From Candidatus Saccharimonadota bacterium (GTDB lineage Bacteria; Patescibacteriota; Saccharimonadia; Saccharimonadales; Saccharimonadaceae): DNA of 64,000 nucleotides. The notes beneath the pieces were generated by a model that was not told the DNA's origin, ran no database searches, and saw only the letters and a program-made list of their open reading frames with translations. Position 1 is the stretch's first letter; each line of letters opens with the position of its first letter. The position numbers were made by a program, and so were the translations under genes. Positions 15,867 through 24,966 of this stretch are shown one piece after another. The stretch is taken from NCBI GenBank assembly GCA_028286285.1, contig JAQBRV010000002.1, positions 221,457-285,456 of the forward strand, in the 5' to 3' direction.

Positions 15867-17279
15867 TTATTTATAGTCGTCGTACGTTACCATGAGTGCA
15901 CGCGAATTGATTTGACGGAGTGATTCAAGCCCAACTGAGACAACAATCAAAAGTCCCGTACCACCAATAGCCAGGTTGGCACTCTGTAGACCGGTAAGGT
16001 TATACATGAGATATTCGACCGCAAACGGCAATACAGCGATGACACCAAGTACGAGTGAGCCGAATAAGATCAATCGATTCATGGTTTGGCTGAGATATTT
16101 TTCGGTCTGTTCTCCGGGTCGTACGCCATCGATAAAGCCACCTTGTTTTTGCAAGTTTTCAGCAATCTCATTGCTGTTAAACACAATCCCGGTGTAGAAG
16201 TACGTGAAGAGAATCACCAGGATAAAGTACATAGCCGGGTAGATAAAGGCTTCCATGGTCGTCCCTGTAAATTGTCCTGGATTCGGTGTCTGGAACCAGG
16301 TGATGAGCTTATCGGCAAAAGCAATGTAGTTTGGGTTTTGCGTCGCCTTAAGCACCTGACCAATGAAGGCCGGGAGTGACAAGAAGGCGACCGCGAAGAT
16401 AACTGGGATCACACCAGCTGCAATGAGCTTCATCGGTAGAATGCTTTTAACACCACCGTAGTTACTATTGCCCTGGACGCGCTTGGCATAGTTGATCGTT
16501 ACTACGCGTTGGGCTTCATTGATCTTGACGAGCAGGTATAGCACTATAAGCGATATAGCCGCCAGAGCTAATGCTACCCCGAACATCATCGGACTGACTG
16601 GCACCGTGAACCAGCCAAATACACTGAGAGCGCCGTCTTTTGTGTCGAAAACGGATTGCGTTAACGTGGCCAAAGTCGACGGCAACTGGCTAATAATACC
16701 GGCAAAAATAAGCAGACTCAGACCATTGCCGATACCCTGTTCGGTCATCAGCTCACCAAGCCACATCAGCAGCATAGCACCCGCAGTCATAGCCGAGATG
16801 GCCACGATCCATTCCACGGGTGTCGTTTCCCCAAGAGTCGTTGTGTTACCAGCCAGGACGCTTTGCCGCAGGATGTAGATAAAAGCGATCGATTGCACGA
16901 CGGCTAGAGGCAGGGCGATCATACGCGTCCACTGCTGGATTTTGCGTCGTCCCGATTCACCGTCTTTATGGAGCTCTTCGAGCTTAGGAATAGCCTTAGT
17001 CAGCAGCTGCGTGATAATACTAGCCGTAATGAATGGGCTCAGTCCTACCAGTACAATCGAGAAGCTAGCGAGTGCACCACCAGAGAGGAGGTTTAAGAAC
17101 CCACCAAAGTCTGTCCCGCTCACGACGCTGTTAATGACTTCTTTCAGCTTGGTTGGCTCGGCCAGCGGCACTGGAATATGTGCTAGGAAGCGGTACACAA
17201 CGACGATACCGAGCACAATCAACAGACGTTTCTGCATGTCTTTATTCTTGAATGATTTAAAGATTGTTTTCCAGTTCAT
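15867..17279 (-). CDS. secY: Preprotein translocase subunit SecY
   Basis: 470 residues with about ten membrane segments. PFITASIITQLLTKAIPKLEELHKDGESGRRKIQQWTR-type early loop and the C-terminal PGEQTEKYLSQTMNRL match SecY. It forms the protein-conducting channel with SecE/G. The gene has its own -10 and a stem-loop between it and rplO, so its expression may be set apart from the ribosomal genes. Confidence 0.97.
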   Translation of the reverse strand: MNWKTIFKSFKNKDMQKRLLIVLGIVVVYRFLAHIPVPLAEPTKLKEVINSVVSGTDFGGFLNLLSGGALASFSIVLVGLSPFITASIITQLLTKAIPKLEELHKDGESGRRKIQQWTRMIALPLAVVQSIAFIYILRQSVLAGNTTTLGETTPVEWIVAISAMTAGAMLLMWLGELMTEQGIGNGLSLLIFAGIISQLPSTLATLTQSVFDTKDGALSVFGWFTVPVSPMMFGVALALAAISLIVLYLLVKINEAQRVVTINYAKRVQGNSNYGGVKSILPMKLIAAGVIPVIFAVAFLSLPAFIGQVLKATQNPNYIAFADKLITWFQTPNPGQFTGTTMEAFIYPAMYFILVILFTYFYTGIVFNSNEIAENLQKQGGFIDGVRPGEQTEKYLSQTMNRLILFGSLVLGVIAVLPFAVEYLMYNLTGLQSANLAIGGTGLLIVVSVGLESLRQINSRALMVTYDDYK

Positions 17280-17340
17280 TGGTAATTCTGCCCTATTCTT
17301 TGAATTTTATTGCTACCACCCGTAGCACAATACTTTACAT

Positions 17341-17346
17341 ATTATA
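17341..17346 (-). promoter_or_regulatory. -10 of an internal secY promoter
   Basis: TATAAT on the minus strand, about 60 bases before the secY ATG. No good -35 is found at 17 bases. Confidence 0.45.
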
Positions 17347-17359
17347 CTATAGATTGCTC

Positions 17360-17402
17360 TTGTTCTTTGGTAAAGAACAAAGAAAAAGACCCTTTCGGGC
17401 CT
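17360..17402 (-). terminator. Weak terminator/attenuator between rplO and secY
   Basis: On the minus strand GGCCC-GAAA-GGGTC is followed by TTTTTC (17383-17402), then TTGTTCTTT-ACC-AAAGAACAA forms a second hairpin (17360-17380). It would reduce read-through from the ribosomal operon into secY. Confidence 0.6.
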
Positions 17403-17424
17403 CATCTCTTAATCCAAAGACGGA

Positions 17425-17904
17425 TTACTTATCAGCTTTTTCAGCTTCTTTTGTGCTCTTTTTGAGCGGAGTCGGTACCTTTTCAAATGCGCCACCAGCT
17501 TTTGTAACGGCTGCTTGAACACTTTTTGAGGCGCCTTGCACCTTGAGGGTGACTTTTTCAGTCAATTCACCACGTGCGATCACCTTGACAGTGTGAAACG
17601 GTGTTGAAACGTAACCCTGCTCAAATAACGTAAAGTTATCTGCTGTCTTACCCTTAAATGCGTTGAGGTGGTCAAGGTAGACCACTTGCGCAGGGGTGCG
17701 CAAGCTCTTAAAGCCGCGATGTTTTGGTACAGCTTGCACCAATGCTCGTTGGCCACCTTGGAACGTGGCACGAAGTTTCTTACCAGTACGTGAACCCTGT
17801 CCCTTGGTACCACGACCAGCGGTTTTACCACCACCGGCGGCAATACCGCGACCGACGCGTTTCTTGTCTTTATTTGCTGTGACCTGGAGTTCATTGTATT
17901 TCAT
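17425..17904 (-). CDS. rplO: Ribosomal protein uL15
   Basis: 159 residues. KKRVGRGIAAGGGKTAGRGTKGQG is diagnostic for the N-terminus. Its ATG overlaps the rpsE stop (TAATG). There is no room for rpmD (uL30), which normally lies between rpsE and rplO. Confidence 0.96.
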   Translation of the reverse strand: MKYNELQVTANKDKKRVGRGIAAGGGKTAGRGTKGQGSRTGKKLRATFQGGQRALVQAVPKHRGFKSLRTPAQVVYLDHLNAFKGKTADNFTLFEQGYVSTPFHTVKVIARGELTEKVTLKVQGASKSVQAAVTKAGGAFEKVPTPLKKSTKEAEKADK

Positions 17905-18467
17905 TACTTTGTCTCCTCTTCAGCGGCTTCCTTTTTCACGGGAGCTTTCTTCTTCGGCGTATTAAGCCATTCGCTTCGGGGAACAAGTGTCTTCAACGCT
18001 TCGATTGTTGCGTAGGCGATGTTAACCTTGTTGGTGCTACCAAGAGACTTCGACAGCAAGTTGTGAATACCTGTCACGCCAATGATCTGACGCACCACAC
18101 CACCGGCAATAACACCGGTACCAGGCGCTGCTGGCTTGATGAGGACACGAGCACCTGATAGCTTGACTTCAGCATCGTGTGGGATCGTGTTGTTGAGCAC
18201 CGGAATGGTAATCATATTCTTCTTTGCAACATCAGTAGCTTTGGCGATAGCGGCTTGGACATCTCCGCCCTTTGAGACACCGACACCAACTTTATCTTTC
18301 TTGTTGCCAACGACGACGAGGGCTTTAAAGCGGAAACGGCGTCCACCTTTTACCACACGAGCCACACGGTCGATGTTAATGACTACTTCTTCAAACTCTT
18401 TTGGCGCTTCTGGGGCTGCCTCGCGTCGGCGAGGAGCACGGCTTCGTTCAGCGGTTTGTTCTGCCAT
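17904..18467 (-). CDS. rpsE: Ribosomal protein uS5
   Basis: 187 residues from MAEQTAERSR at 18465-18467; a longer frame would overlap rplR. GGRRFRFKALVVVGNKKDKVGVGVSKGGDV and GTGVIAGGVVRQIIGVTGIHNLLSKSLGS-type segments are conserved. It helps decoding accuracy and 30S helicase activity. Acidic/basic low-complexity tails are at both ends. Confidence 0.97.
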   Translation of the reverse strand: MAEQTAERSRAPRRREAAPEAPKEFEEVVINIDRVARVVKGGRRFRFKALVVVGNKKDKVGVGVSKGGDVQAAIAKATDVAKKNMITIPVLNNTIPHDAEVKLSGARVLIKPAAPGTGVIAGGVVRQIIGVTGIHNLLSKSLGSTNKVNIAYATIEALKTLVPRSEWLNTPKKKAPVKKEAAEEETK

Positions 18468-18468
18468 A

Positions 18469-18822
18469 TTAAAACTCCAATCCTTCTTTGCGGGCAGCAT
18501 TAGCCAGTGACTTCAGCCGACCAGCATACTGGCGGCCGTTACGATCAAATACTACCTTAGTTATTTTTGCCTTCTTGGCTTTCTTCGCGATATCAATACC
18601 GACAACAGCGGCTTTTTCGATCATCGTACCGGTTGCTTTGGTACCAACCGTTGTGGCAGCCGCGATGGTGCGCTGCTTTTCGTCATCAATCAGCTGTGCA
18701 TTGATGTGAAGATTACTAATAGTCACCGTCAGACGAGGTCGAGCAGCGGTACCCGTAATCTTTGCGCGGACACGCTTCTTGCGAAGAGTCTTGTTGAGTT
18801 GTTTTTTATGTGCAACAGCCAT
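18469..18822 (-). CDS. rplR: Ribosomal protein uL18
   Basis: 117 residues. RKKRVRAKITGTAARPRLTV and VVFDRNGRQYAGRLKSLANAARKEGLEF are typical. It binds 5S rRNA. One base lies between its stop and rpsE. Confidence 0.97.
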   Translation of the reverse strand: MAVAHKKQLNKTLRKKRVRAKITGTAARPRLTVTISNLHINAQLIDDEKQRTIAAATTVGTKATGTMIEKAAVVGIDIAKKAKKAKITKVVFDRNGRQYAGRLKSLANAARKEGLEF

Positions 18823-18824
18823 GA

Positions 18825-19358
18825 TTACTTACCAGCCTTTCCAGCTTTTCGAAGCACAACTTCGTCAGTATATTTAATTCCCTTACCCTTGTACGGTTCA
18901 GGTTTCTTAAGTGCACGGATTTCGGCGGCAACTTGACCGACTTGTTGTTTGTCGATACCACTCACGGTGATCGTCATTTTCTCAACTGCCAGTGTTACAC
19001 CAGCCGGTGCTTCGTATTTGACAGGATGAGAGAAACCGAGCTGCATGTCGATAGCCTGACCGCCACCATTAACACGGAAGCCGACACCATTTACTTCAAG
19101 TTTCTTTTCAAATTCCTTTACAACACCATCAACGGCGTTATTCAGGAGGGCACGCTGCAGGCCGTGTTGGGCCTTGGCGATCCGTTCGTCATCTTTACGC
19201 GCGACGATCGCTTGGGTACCTTCTAGGGTAACCGTCACGTCGCTCAGATGCGGCACTGTCAGTTCGCCTTTTGGCCCTTTGACAGTAATAACATCTGAGT
19301 CAACCGTGATTGTCACACCGGTGGGTACGTCAATTGGTAGTTTTCCGATTCGACTCAT
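18825..19358 (-). CDS. rplF: Ribosomal protein uL6
   Basis: 177 residues from MSRIGKLPIDVPTGV at 19356-19358. The start overlaps no coding sequence but is one base from the 77-aa gene upstream. The C-terminal KPEPYKGKGIKYTDEVVLRKAGKAGK is diagnostic. 50S protein near the factor-binding site. Confidence 0.97.
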   Translation of the reverse strand: MSRIGKLPIDVPTGVTITVDSDVITVKGPKGELTVPHLSDVTVTLEGTQAIVARKDDERIAKAQHGLQRALLNNAVDGVVKEFEKKLEVNGVGFRVNGGGQAIDMQLGFSHPVKYEAPAGVTLAVEKMTITVSGIDKQQVGQVAAEIRALKKPEPYKGKGIKYTDEVVLRKAGKAGK

Positions 19359-19359
19359 A

Positions 19360-19593
19360 TTATTTTCCTTCCTTATTTTCTTCAAAAACATTTACACCAC
19401 TGCGTTCAATGCCGTGTTCTCGGTCATCCCGATGGAGAACATCATCGGCTAGAGAACGGAGCTCAAGCCCAAAACGAGTTCCTTCTCCAGCCTCAATCGC
19501 TCGTTTGCCGGCATCAATGACATCTCGTAGTGCCTCGTTTAGCACGTCTTTCGAGTCATTTTTGCGTTCAACCTGTGGTGCATGTTCATCCAT
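19360..19593 (-). CDS. Unknown 77-aa charged protein inside the spc operon
   Basis: ATG at 19591-19593, one base after the rpsH stop (TAGTATG), and stop one base before the rplF start, so it is tightly coupled in the operon. The product is strongly charged and probably helical: ALRDVIDAGKRAIEAGEG, LRSLADDVLHRDDREHG, a Lys/Glu end. No Cys, no membrane segment, no recognised family. Bacteria normally have rpsH followed directly by rplF. It could be a ribosome-associated factor or a lineage-specific insertion. Confidence 0.8.
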   Translation of the reverse strand: MDEHAPQVERKNDSKDVLNEALRDVIDAGKRAIEAGEGTRFGLELRSLADDVLHRDDREHGIERSGVNVFEENKEGK

Positions 19594-19594
19594 A

Positions 19595-19996
19595 CTAATA
19601 TACCTTCAGTAGTAACTCACCACCGAGTCGCTGTTTGACAGCTTCTCGACCAGTGATCACGCCTTTACTGGTACTGACGAGCACGAGGCCACGTCCGCTC
19701 TTTACCTTCGGGATGTCGTTGGCACTGACGTACACACGGCGTCCAGGTTTTGAAAGACGAGTTAGTTCAGTAAAGGTACTGTTTTCGCCAGGCCTATTGA
19801 TCGTGATGACCAATGTATCGCGTGGTTTACCGGCTTCGGTTTTCACTTCAGCTAAGTAGTTGTTTTTCTTGAGTTGTTCAGCGACAACCTTCTTGAGCTT
19901 GCTGCTCGGTACGCGGACTTCGGTTTTGCCAACCATAGCCGCGTTACGAATACGGGTCAGAAGGTCGGCGATTGGGTCAGTTGATTGTAGTGACAT
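19595..19996 (-). CDS. rpsH: Ribosomal protein uS8
   Basis: 133 residues. DPIADLLTRIRNAAMVGKTEV and RVYVSANDIPKVKSGRGLVLVSTSKGVITGREA-type C-terminus are typical. A primary 16S binder; in other bacteria it represses the spc operon. Confidence 0.97.
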   Translation of the reverse strand: MSLQSTDPIADLLTRIRNAAMVGKTEVRVPSSKLKKVVAEQLKKNNYLAEVKTEAGKPRDTLVITINRPGENSTFTELTRLSKPGRRVYVSANDIPKVKSGRGLVLVSTSKGVITGREAVKQRLGGELLLKVY

Positions 19997-20013
19997 AGTC
20001 TATTCCTTCCTTC

Positions 20014-20283
20014 TTACCAGCTACTCTTCGTGACGCCTGGGATTTCACCCTTTGAGGCTTTTTCACGGAAGTTAATACGATTCAATCCGAAGCGGCGCAT
20101 GTACCCGCGAGGTCGGCCATGAAGTACATCACGGTTCTTCCAGCGGCTTGGGCTACTGTTTCGGGGTAATTTCTGAAGACCGTCTTGGTCACCAAGCTCT
20201 TTGAGTTCGGTACGCTTGGCTGCATACTTCAGGATCATTTTTTTGCGTTTTTCGTCTCGTGCGACAGCAGATTTCTTAGCCAT
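20014..20283 (-). CDS. rpsN: Ribosomal protein uS14 (zinc-free type)
   Basis: 89 residues, the long C- form without cysteines. [32 protein letters not shown] is diagnostic; the region that carries CxxC in the short form is absent. 30S head protein. One base overlap with rplE. Confidence 0.96.
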   Translation of the reverse strand: MAKKSAVARDEKRKKMILKYAAKRTELKELGDQDGLQKLPRNSSPSRWKNRDVLHGRPRGYMRRFGLNRINFREKASKGEIPGVTKSSW

Positions 20284-20867
20284 TACCGTTGGCCTCCTTC
20301 TTTTTCAAATGGTAGTCCAAACTTTTCAAGAAGTGCCTTAGAATGGGCGGGATCTTCGTTGCGGATGACAAACGTAATCTGTAGGCCGTGAACCACTTGG
20401 GTTTCTTCGAACGAAAGTTCTGGGAAAATCGATTGTTCGGTTACGCCGAGGCTATAGTTGCCTGAAGCGTCAAAGGCTTTGTTAGAAATACCGTGAAAGT
20501 CACGCACACGAGGCAGTGATATACTCACGAAACGGTCGAGGAATTCGTACATACGAGCTCCACGCAGTGTGACACGTGTTCCGATTGGGCTGCCCATGTT
20601 AGCACGGATTTTGAATCCAGCGATGGATTTCTTCGCCAGGATCTGCACCGGAGCTTGTCCGGTTACTTTTGTGAGGGTGTTGACGACAATCTCTTGGTAG
20701 CGCTTGTCGTCTTTGTTTTTACCGGTTCCTACGCTGACTACAATTTTCTCTAAGCGCGGTACTTCGTGTACGTTGCCCAGAGTTAGTTCGGCTTGTAGTT
20801 CCTTGGTGTACTGCGAAGTATACAAGGCTTTCAGGCGAGGAGCGGCAATAGGTGCGGTTTTAACCAT
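20283..20867 (-). CDS. rplE: Ribosomal protein uL5
   Basis: 194 residues. [35 protein letters not shown] and the C-terminal [22 protein letters not shown] are typical. Binds 5S rRNA and contacts the P-site tRNA. The GC-rich N-terminal extension is short. Confidence 0.97.
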   Translation of the reverse strand: MVKTAPIAAPRLKALYTSQYTKELQAELTLGNVHEVPRLEKIVVSVGTGKNKDDKRYQEIVVNTLTKVTGQAPVQILAKKSIAGFKIRANMGSPIGTRVTLRGARMYEFLDRFVSISLPRVRDFHGISNKAFDASGNYSLGVTEQSIFPELSFEETQVVHGLQITFVIRNEDPAHSKALLEKFGLPFEKEGGQR

Positions 20868-21190
20868 TACTTAATCTCCTTGTTCTTTGCTTGACGAGCC
20901 AGGCGAACCTTGACGCCGTCAGCGTTCTTTACGTAGCCGATACGGCTCGTTTTACTTGTTTTTTCATCAATCACCAGAGCAACTTTGTGAAGAGGTGTAC
21001 CGACGTGAACGTCTTTGTGACCACCCCGTGGATTGAGCTGGGTTGGCTTAACGTGACGGTGCTTAGTACCGACACCTTCGATCAAAACGGCGTTCTTTTT
21101 CGTCAGAACAGCCAGTACTTTACCCGTAGTGCCTTTATTGCTGCCGCTGATAATCTTGACGGTGTCATCTTTTTGAATACGACGAGTCAT
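20867..21190 (-). CDS. rplX: Ribosomal protein uL24
   Basis: 107 residues with the KOW motif KIISGSNKGTTGKVLAVLTKKNAVLIEG. 50S assembly initiator. Its stop overlaps the rplE start by one base. Confidence 0.97.
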   Translation of the reverse strand: MTRRIQKDDTVKIISGSNKGTTGKVLAVLTKKNAVLIEGVGTKHRHVKPTQLNPRGGHKDVHVGTPLHKVALVIDEKTSKTSRIGYVKNADGVKVRLARQAKNKEIK

Positions 21191-21191
21191 A

Positions 21192-21560
21192 CTAGAGTAC
21201 CTCCGGAGCTAGGCTGATGATCTTGGCGTAGCCCATGTCACGCAGTTCGCGGGGCACAGGACCAAACACACGAGTCGCCTTTGGTGTTTTGTCATCGTTG
21301 ATGATCACAGCAGCGTTGTCATCGAAGCTGATGGTGCTCCCATCCTTACGACGAATCTGATTGCGGGTACGAACGATGACTGCCTTAACGACAGATTTTC
21401 GCTTTACTGTTCCCGTCGGGTTAGCTTCCTTAACGGTTGCTACAATTAGATCACCCACGTGGGCGTAACGACGACGGGTGCCACCAAGAACACGGATACA
21501 AAGAATTTCCTTTGCACCGCTGTTATCGGTTACTTTAAGACGAGTTTCTTGCTGAATCAT
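21192..21560 (-). CDS. rplN: Ribosomal protein uL14
   Basis: 122 residues, the normal length. [20 protein letters not shown] and [25 protein letters not shown] are diagnostic. 50S protein at the subunit interface. Confidence 0.98.
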   Translation of the reverse strand: MIQQETRLKVTDNSGAKEILCIRVLGGTRRRYAHVGDLIVATVKEANPTGTVKRKSVVKAVIVRTRNQIRRKDGSTISFDDNAAVIINDDKTPKATRVFGPVPRELRDMGYAKIISLAPEVL

Positions 21561-21838
21561 TACGCTTCAACCTCCGTCTCCTTCAATTCGATGCTACCAC
21601 GAGATTTCTCATGGATGGTATCGAGCTTGAAGCTCTTCGTCTTTGAAATTGGGCGGGTCTCTGAAATAGTGACCTTATCGCCAATTCCGGCTTCATTGTT
21701 TTCATCGTGAGCAGTGTACTTACGCGAAACAGAATACTGTTTCTTATAAATAGGGTGAGTCTCACGACTAGTCACAGTGATGGTAATTGTCTTATCGCGA
21801 ACATCCGATGTCACGATACCAGTCAATGTCTTGGCCAT
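21560..21838 (-). CDS. rpsQ: Ribosomal protein uS17
   Basis: 92 residues. [29 protein letters not shown] and [19 protein letters not shown] are typical OB-fold S17 segments. 30S body protein. Confidence 0.97.
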   Translation of the reverse strand: MAKTLTGIVTSDVRDKTITITVTSRETHPIYKKQYSVSRKYTAHDENNEAGIGDKVTISETRPISKTKSFKLDTIHEKSRGSIELKETEVEA

Positions 21839-21839
21839 A

Positions 21840-22079
21840 TTATTTACTCTCCTTCTTTGCCGTCAGCTCAATTGCTCGGATAGCAGTGTGCAGGCGGGCA
21901 ATATCTTTACGTAGGCCCGTAATGACTCGTGGGTTCACGAGTTCACCCGAGGCGTTGGAACGCTTGGCTTCAAGTTGATCAGTGATCTTTGTTTGAAGTT
22001 CAGCTTGTAGCTGATCAATAGTCTTTATTTCATCAGCCTTCTTGGCGGTTGTCTTCTTGGTTGTTTTTGCAGCAGCCAT
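21840..22079 (-). CDS. rpmC: Ribosomal protein uL29
   Basis: 79 residues. A Lys/Thr-rich N-terminal extension of about 18 residues precedes the two-helix L29 core (IDQLQAELQTKITDQLEAKR...GLRKDIARLHTAIRAIE). It lies at the tunnel exit. Confidence 0.93.
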   Translation of the reverse strand: MAAAKTTKKTTAKKADEIKTIDQLQAELQTKITDQLEAKRSNASGELVNPRVITGLRKDIARLHTAIRAIELTAKKESK

Positions 22080-22081
22080 GA

Positions 22082-22495
22082 TTAAGCCTCCTCTCGCTTG
22101 ATGAATTTAGTTCGAACCGGCAGCTTGTGGGCAGCCAGACGCATTGCTTCGCGGGCAACTTCTTCGGTTACGCCCTTCATTTCGAATAGTACGGTGCCGG
22201 CTTTTACCTTGGCAACGAAGAATTCAGGGTTTCCCTTGCCACCACCCATCTTGAGACCAAGCGGCTTTCGGGTGACGGGGATGTGTGGGAAGATACGAAT
22301 CCAAATCTTACCACCACGTTTGATGTGACGGGTCATTGCTTGACGCGCTGATTCAATCTGACGTGAGGTAATGTCGTTGTTACCTTGTGATTGGAGAGCG
22401 AAGTCACCAAAAGCGATGTAGTTACCACGAGTGGCCACACCATTGTTTTTACCTTTGCGAACTTTTCGATACTTGGTTTTCTTAGGAAGTAACAT
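22082..22495 (-). CDS. rplP: Ribosomal protein uL16
   Basis: 137 residues. [19 protein letters not shown] and [28 protein letters not shown] are diagnostic. It organises the A-site region of the 50S subunit. One base overlap with rpsC. Confidence 0.98.
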   Translation of the reverse strand: MLLPKKTKYRKVRKGKNNGVATRGNYIAFGDFALQSQGNNDITSRQIESARQAMTRHIKRGGKIWIRIFPHIPVTRKPLGLKMGGGKGNPEFFVAKVKAGTVLFEMKGVTEEVAREAMRLAAHKLPVRTKFIKREEA

Positions 22496-23133
22496 TACCG
22501 ATCCGCCCTTTCACCTTTGTAGATCCATACCTTTACACCGACAATGCCAGCGCCAGGCAACGTTGCCCGGGTACTATGGAAGTCGATGTCAGCACGCAGA
22601 GTATGCAGTGGTACTGAACCTTCAATAATTTTCTCGCGACGCGCCATCTCAGCATTATTGAGCCGTCCGGCAACCTGGATACGAATACCCTTGGCACCAG
22701 CGTTCATAGTGTTGAGTGCCGACATCTTGGTCGCACGACGGAAGTTAATACGTCGTTCTAGTTGACGAGCGATGTTCTCAGCCACAAGCTTAGCAGCCAG
22801 TTCTGGTCGCTTCACCTCTTCAATGTTGATACGAACTGGCAAGCTAGCGAGCTTTTCAATCTGAGTTTTGAGCTCAGTGACACCAGCACCACCGCGACCA
22901 ATCACCACACCAGCTTTAGCGGTGTGAATAGTAACCGTAATGAGGTTAGCGGAACGCTCGATCTCAATGCGGTTAATGGTCGGACGAGACGAGAACTTCT
23001 TTTCAATCAGTTCACGAATATGAATGTCTTCCGCCAGCCACTTAGCAAAATCTTTTTTACCAGCGAACCAACGTGAGTCCCAGTTCTTATGAACTTGGAG
23101 GCGGAAGCTAATTGGGTTTACTTTTTGGCCCAT
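22495..23133 (-). CDS. rpsC: Ribosomal protein uS3
   Basis: 212 residues. [23 protein letters not shown], the KH domain ([21 protein letters not shown]) and the C-terminal [10 protein letters not shown] are typical. Shapes the mRNA entry site. Confidence 0.98.
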   Translation of the reverse strand: MGQKVNPISFRLQVHKNWDSRWFAGKKDFAKWLAEDIHIRELIEKKFSSRPTINRIEIERSANLITVTIHTAKAGVVIGRGGAGVTELKTQIEKLASLPVRINIEEVKRPELAAKLVAENIARQLERRINFRRATKMSALNTMNAGAKGIRIQVAGRLNNAEMARREKIIEGSVPLHTLRADIDFHSTRATLPGAGIVGVKVWIYKGERADR

Positions 23134-23134
23134 A

Positions 23135-23545
23135 TTATTTTTCCTCCTTGGTTACAGTTTTTTCGCTAGCAGGTTTCGCTGCTGGCTTCTTCTTTGGCTT
23201 TTCGGTACCACTGACTTCAACCAGAATGTTAGACGATTTCTTCTCAAATGGAAGCGCTCGGCCACGTGAAGCTGGTTTAAAGCGTCGCAAACGAGTACCG
23301 GTAGTGACGGATAGTGTTGAAATTACTAACGTTTTCCCGTCAAGCCCGTGATTGTTGATCGCATTAGCTTTGGCACTCTCGATAGCCTTTTTGACCGGTT
23401 CAGCCGCCCGGCGAGGGACGTGCTCAAGGATAACAAGTGCATCCGCAACGGTTCGATTGCGCACCAAAGTAGCCACAATTGAAACCTTTCGTGGTGTCTG
23501 ATCGACACCCTTCGCGTAGGCACGAACAGTAAACTGATCAGCCAT
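23135..23545 (-). CDS. rplV: Ribosomal protein uL22
   Basis: 136 residues. Core signatures are VDQTPRKVSIVATLVRNRTV and KKAIESAKANAINNHGLD, with the tunnel loop (TLSVTTGTRLRRFKPASRGRA). A Lys/Pro/Ala-rich tail of about 25 residues is added at the C-terminus. Confidence 0.96.
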   Translation of the reverse strand: MADQFTVRAYAKGVDQTPRKVSIVATLVRNRTVADALVILEHVPRRAAEPVKKAIESAKANAINNHGLDGKTLVISTLSVTTGTRLRRFKPASRGRALPFEKKSSNILVEVSGTEKPKKKPAAKPASEKTVTKEEK

Positions 23546-23805
23546 TACTTCTTACCTCCGTGCTTACGGAACTTACGGGTAGGGCTAAACTCACCGAGCT
23601 TGTGCCCAACCATGTTTTCCGAAACCACCACTGGGACGTGCACACGGCCGTTGTGAACAGCAATGCTACGACCAACCATCTCTGGTGTAATCGTACTGGC
23701 ACGGGCCCAGGTTTTAATGATTGTACGGTCGTTCGCATCGAGCGCAGCCACCTTCTTAGCGAGCTTGGCGTCAACGAATGGACCTTTTTTAAGTGATCGA
23801 CTCAT
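23545..23805 (-). CDS. rpsS: Ribosomal protein uS19
   Basis: 86 residues. [19 protein letters not shown] and [30 protein letters not shown] are diagnostic. 30S head protein. Confidence 0.98.
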   Translation of the reverse strand: MSRSLKKGPFVDAKLAKKVAALDANDRTIIKTWARASTITPEMVGRSIAVHNGRVHVPVVVSENMVGHKLGEFSPTRKFRKHGGKK

Positions 23806-23808
23806 ATC

Positions 23809-24648
23809 TTACTTCTTCCTCTTCGCATTATGGCGGCTTCGTACGATCAATTTGTTCGTGTCTTTACGACGACGAGTACGATAACCGAGTGTTAATTGGC
23901 CCCATGGGGTACGTGGTGCTTTACCAGCACCGTGACGTCCACCGTCACCACCACCATGCGGGTGATCAGCCGCGTTCATGACCACACCACGGACACCTGG
24001 TCGGATACCCTTACGGCGGTTACGTCCGGCAGAACCGATCTTGATGTTTTGGTGTTGGACGTTGCCAACCACACCGATGGCAGCCGTAGCTTCCAGACGG
24101 AAACGACGAACTTCACCAGATGGGAGGCGAACTTGAGCGTATTCATCTTCTTTGGCCATCAGCTGGGCTTTTGTTCCGGCACTACGAACCATCTGCGCGC
24201 CTTTGCCTGAGTGGATTTCGATCGCATAGATCTGAGTACCAACAGGGATATTCGCCAGTGGCATGCGGTTTGAGCTCTCAATCGGTGCGTCTTTACCACT
24301 TTGGATCTTCTTGCCCTTAGTCATGCTTGTATCAGCCAGGATGTAGTGATACAGACCATGCTGATCTTTGACACGAGCAATACGAGCAGAGCGGTTCGGG
24401 TCGTATTCGATCTCTTCGACCGTCAATACTAGGCCGTCAGCTAGGTTGTGATTCATCAAACGGTGATGACGTTTGACACCACCACCACGGTGACGCACGG
24501 TAATGCGACCGGTATTGTTTCGTCCAGCGTTTTGCTTCTTACTCTTCAAGAGGCTCTTGAGTGGCTTCTTGGTCGTAATTTCGCTGTAGTCTTCACTAGT
24601 CATGCCACGACGAGCTGGAGTCGTTGGGTTATATGCTTTAATTGGCAT
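23809..24648 (-). CDS. rplB: Ribosomal protein uL2
   Basis: 279 residues. The GRNNTGRITVRHRGGGVKRHHR segment and the C-terminal MNAADHPHGGGDGGRHGAGKAPRTPWG loop with the conserved peptidyl-transferase-near His are typical. Binds 23S rRNA and joins the subunits. Confidence 0.98.
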   Translation of the reverse strand: MPIKAYNPTTPARRGMTSEDYSEITTKKPLKSLLKSKKQNAGRNNTGRITVRHRGGGVKRHHRLMNHNLADGLVLTVEEIEYDPNRSARIARVKDQHGLYHYILADTSMTKGKKIQSGKDAPIESSNRMPLANIPVGTQIYAIEIHSGKGAQMVRSAGTKAQLMAKEDEYAQVRLPSGEVRRFRLEATAAIGVVGNVQHQNIKIGSAGRNRRKGIRPGVRGVVMNAADHPHGGGDGGRHGAGKAPRTPWGQLTLGYRTRRRKDTNKLIVRSRHNAKRKK

Positions 24649-24965
24649 TACTTCTTCTCCTCTTCCGTCGCTGGCTCGGCAAATACCTGGATACTACTAC
24701 CCTCAGCAAGTGTGACATAGGCCTTCTTGTTATCTTTGCGGGTAGTTTTACCTGGATAGCGGTTTTTGCCCCGGCTAAAGCGAATCGCTTTGCCACTTTG
24801 GACTAAGGTTTTTACGTTGGTGACAGTGACGTCAAATTGAGCTTCGATTGCAGCTGCAATTTGCTTCTTGTTGGCGGTCAGTGGCACGTTAAACACATAC
24901 ACATTGTTCTGAGACTGGGCATATGCCTTCTCAGTTGCACGTGGGATAACACTAATATTTGTCAT
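24648..24965 (-). CDS. rplW: Ribosomal protein uL23
   Basis: 105 residues. VIPRATEKAYAQSQNNVYVFNV and KKQIAAAIEAQFDVTVTNVKTL are typical. It sits at the tunnel exit and docks trigger factor, whose gene (tig) is also in this window. Confidence 0.97.
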   Translation of the reverse strand: MTNISVIPRATEKAYAQSQNNVYVFNVPLTANKKQIAAAIEAQFDVTVTNVKTLVQSGKAIRFSRGKNRYPGKTTRKDNKKAYVTLAEGSSIQVFAEPATEEEKK

Positions 24966-24966
24966 A

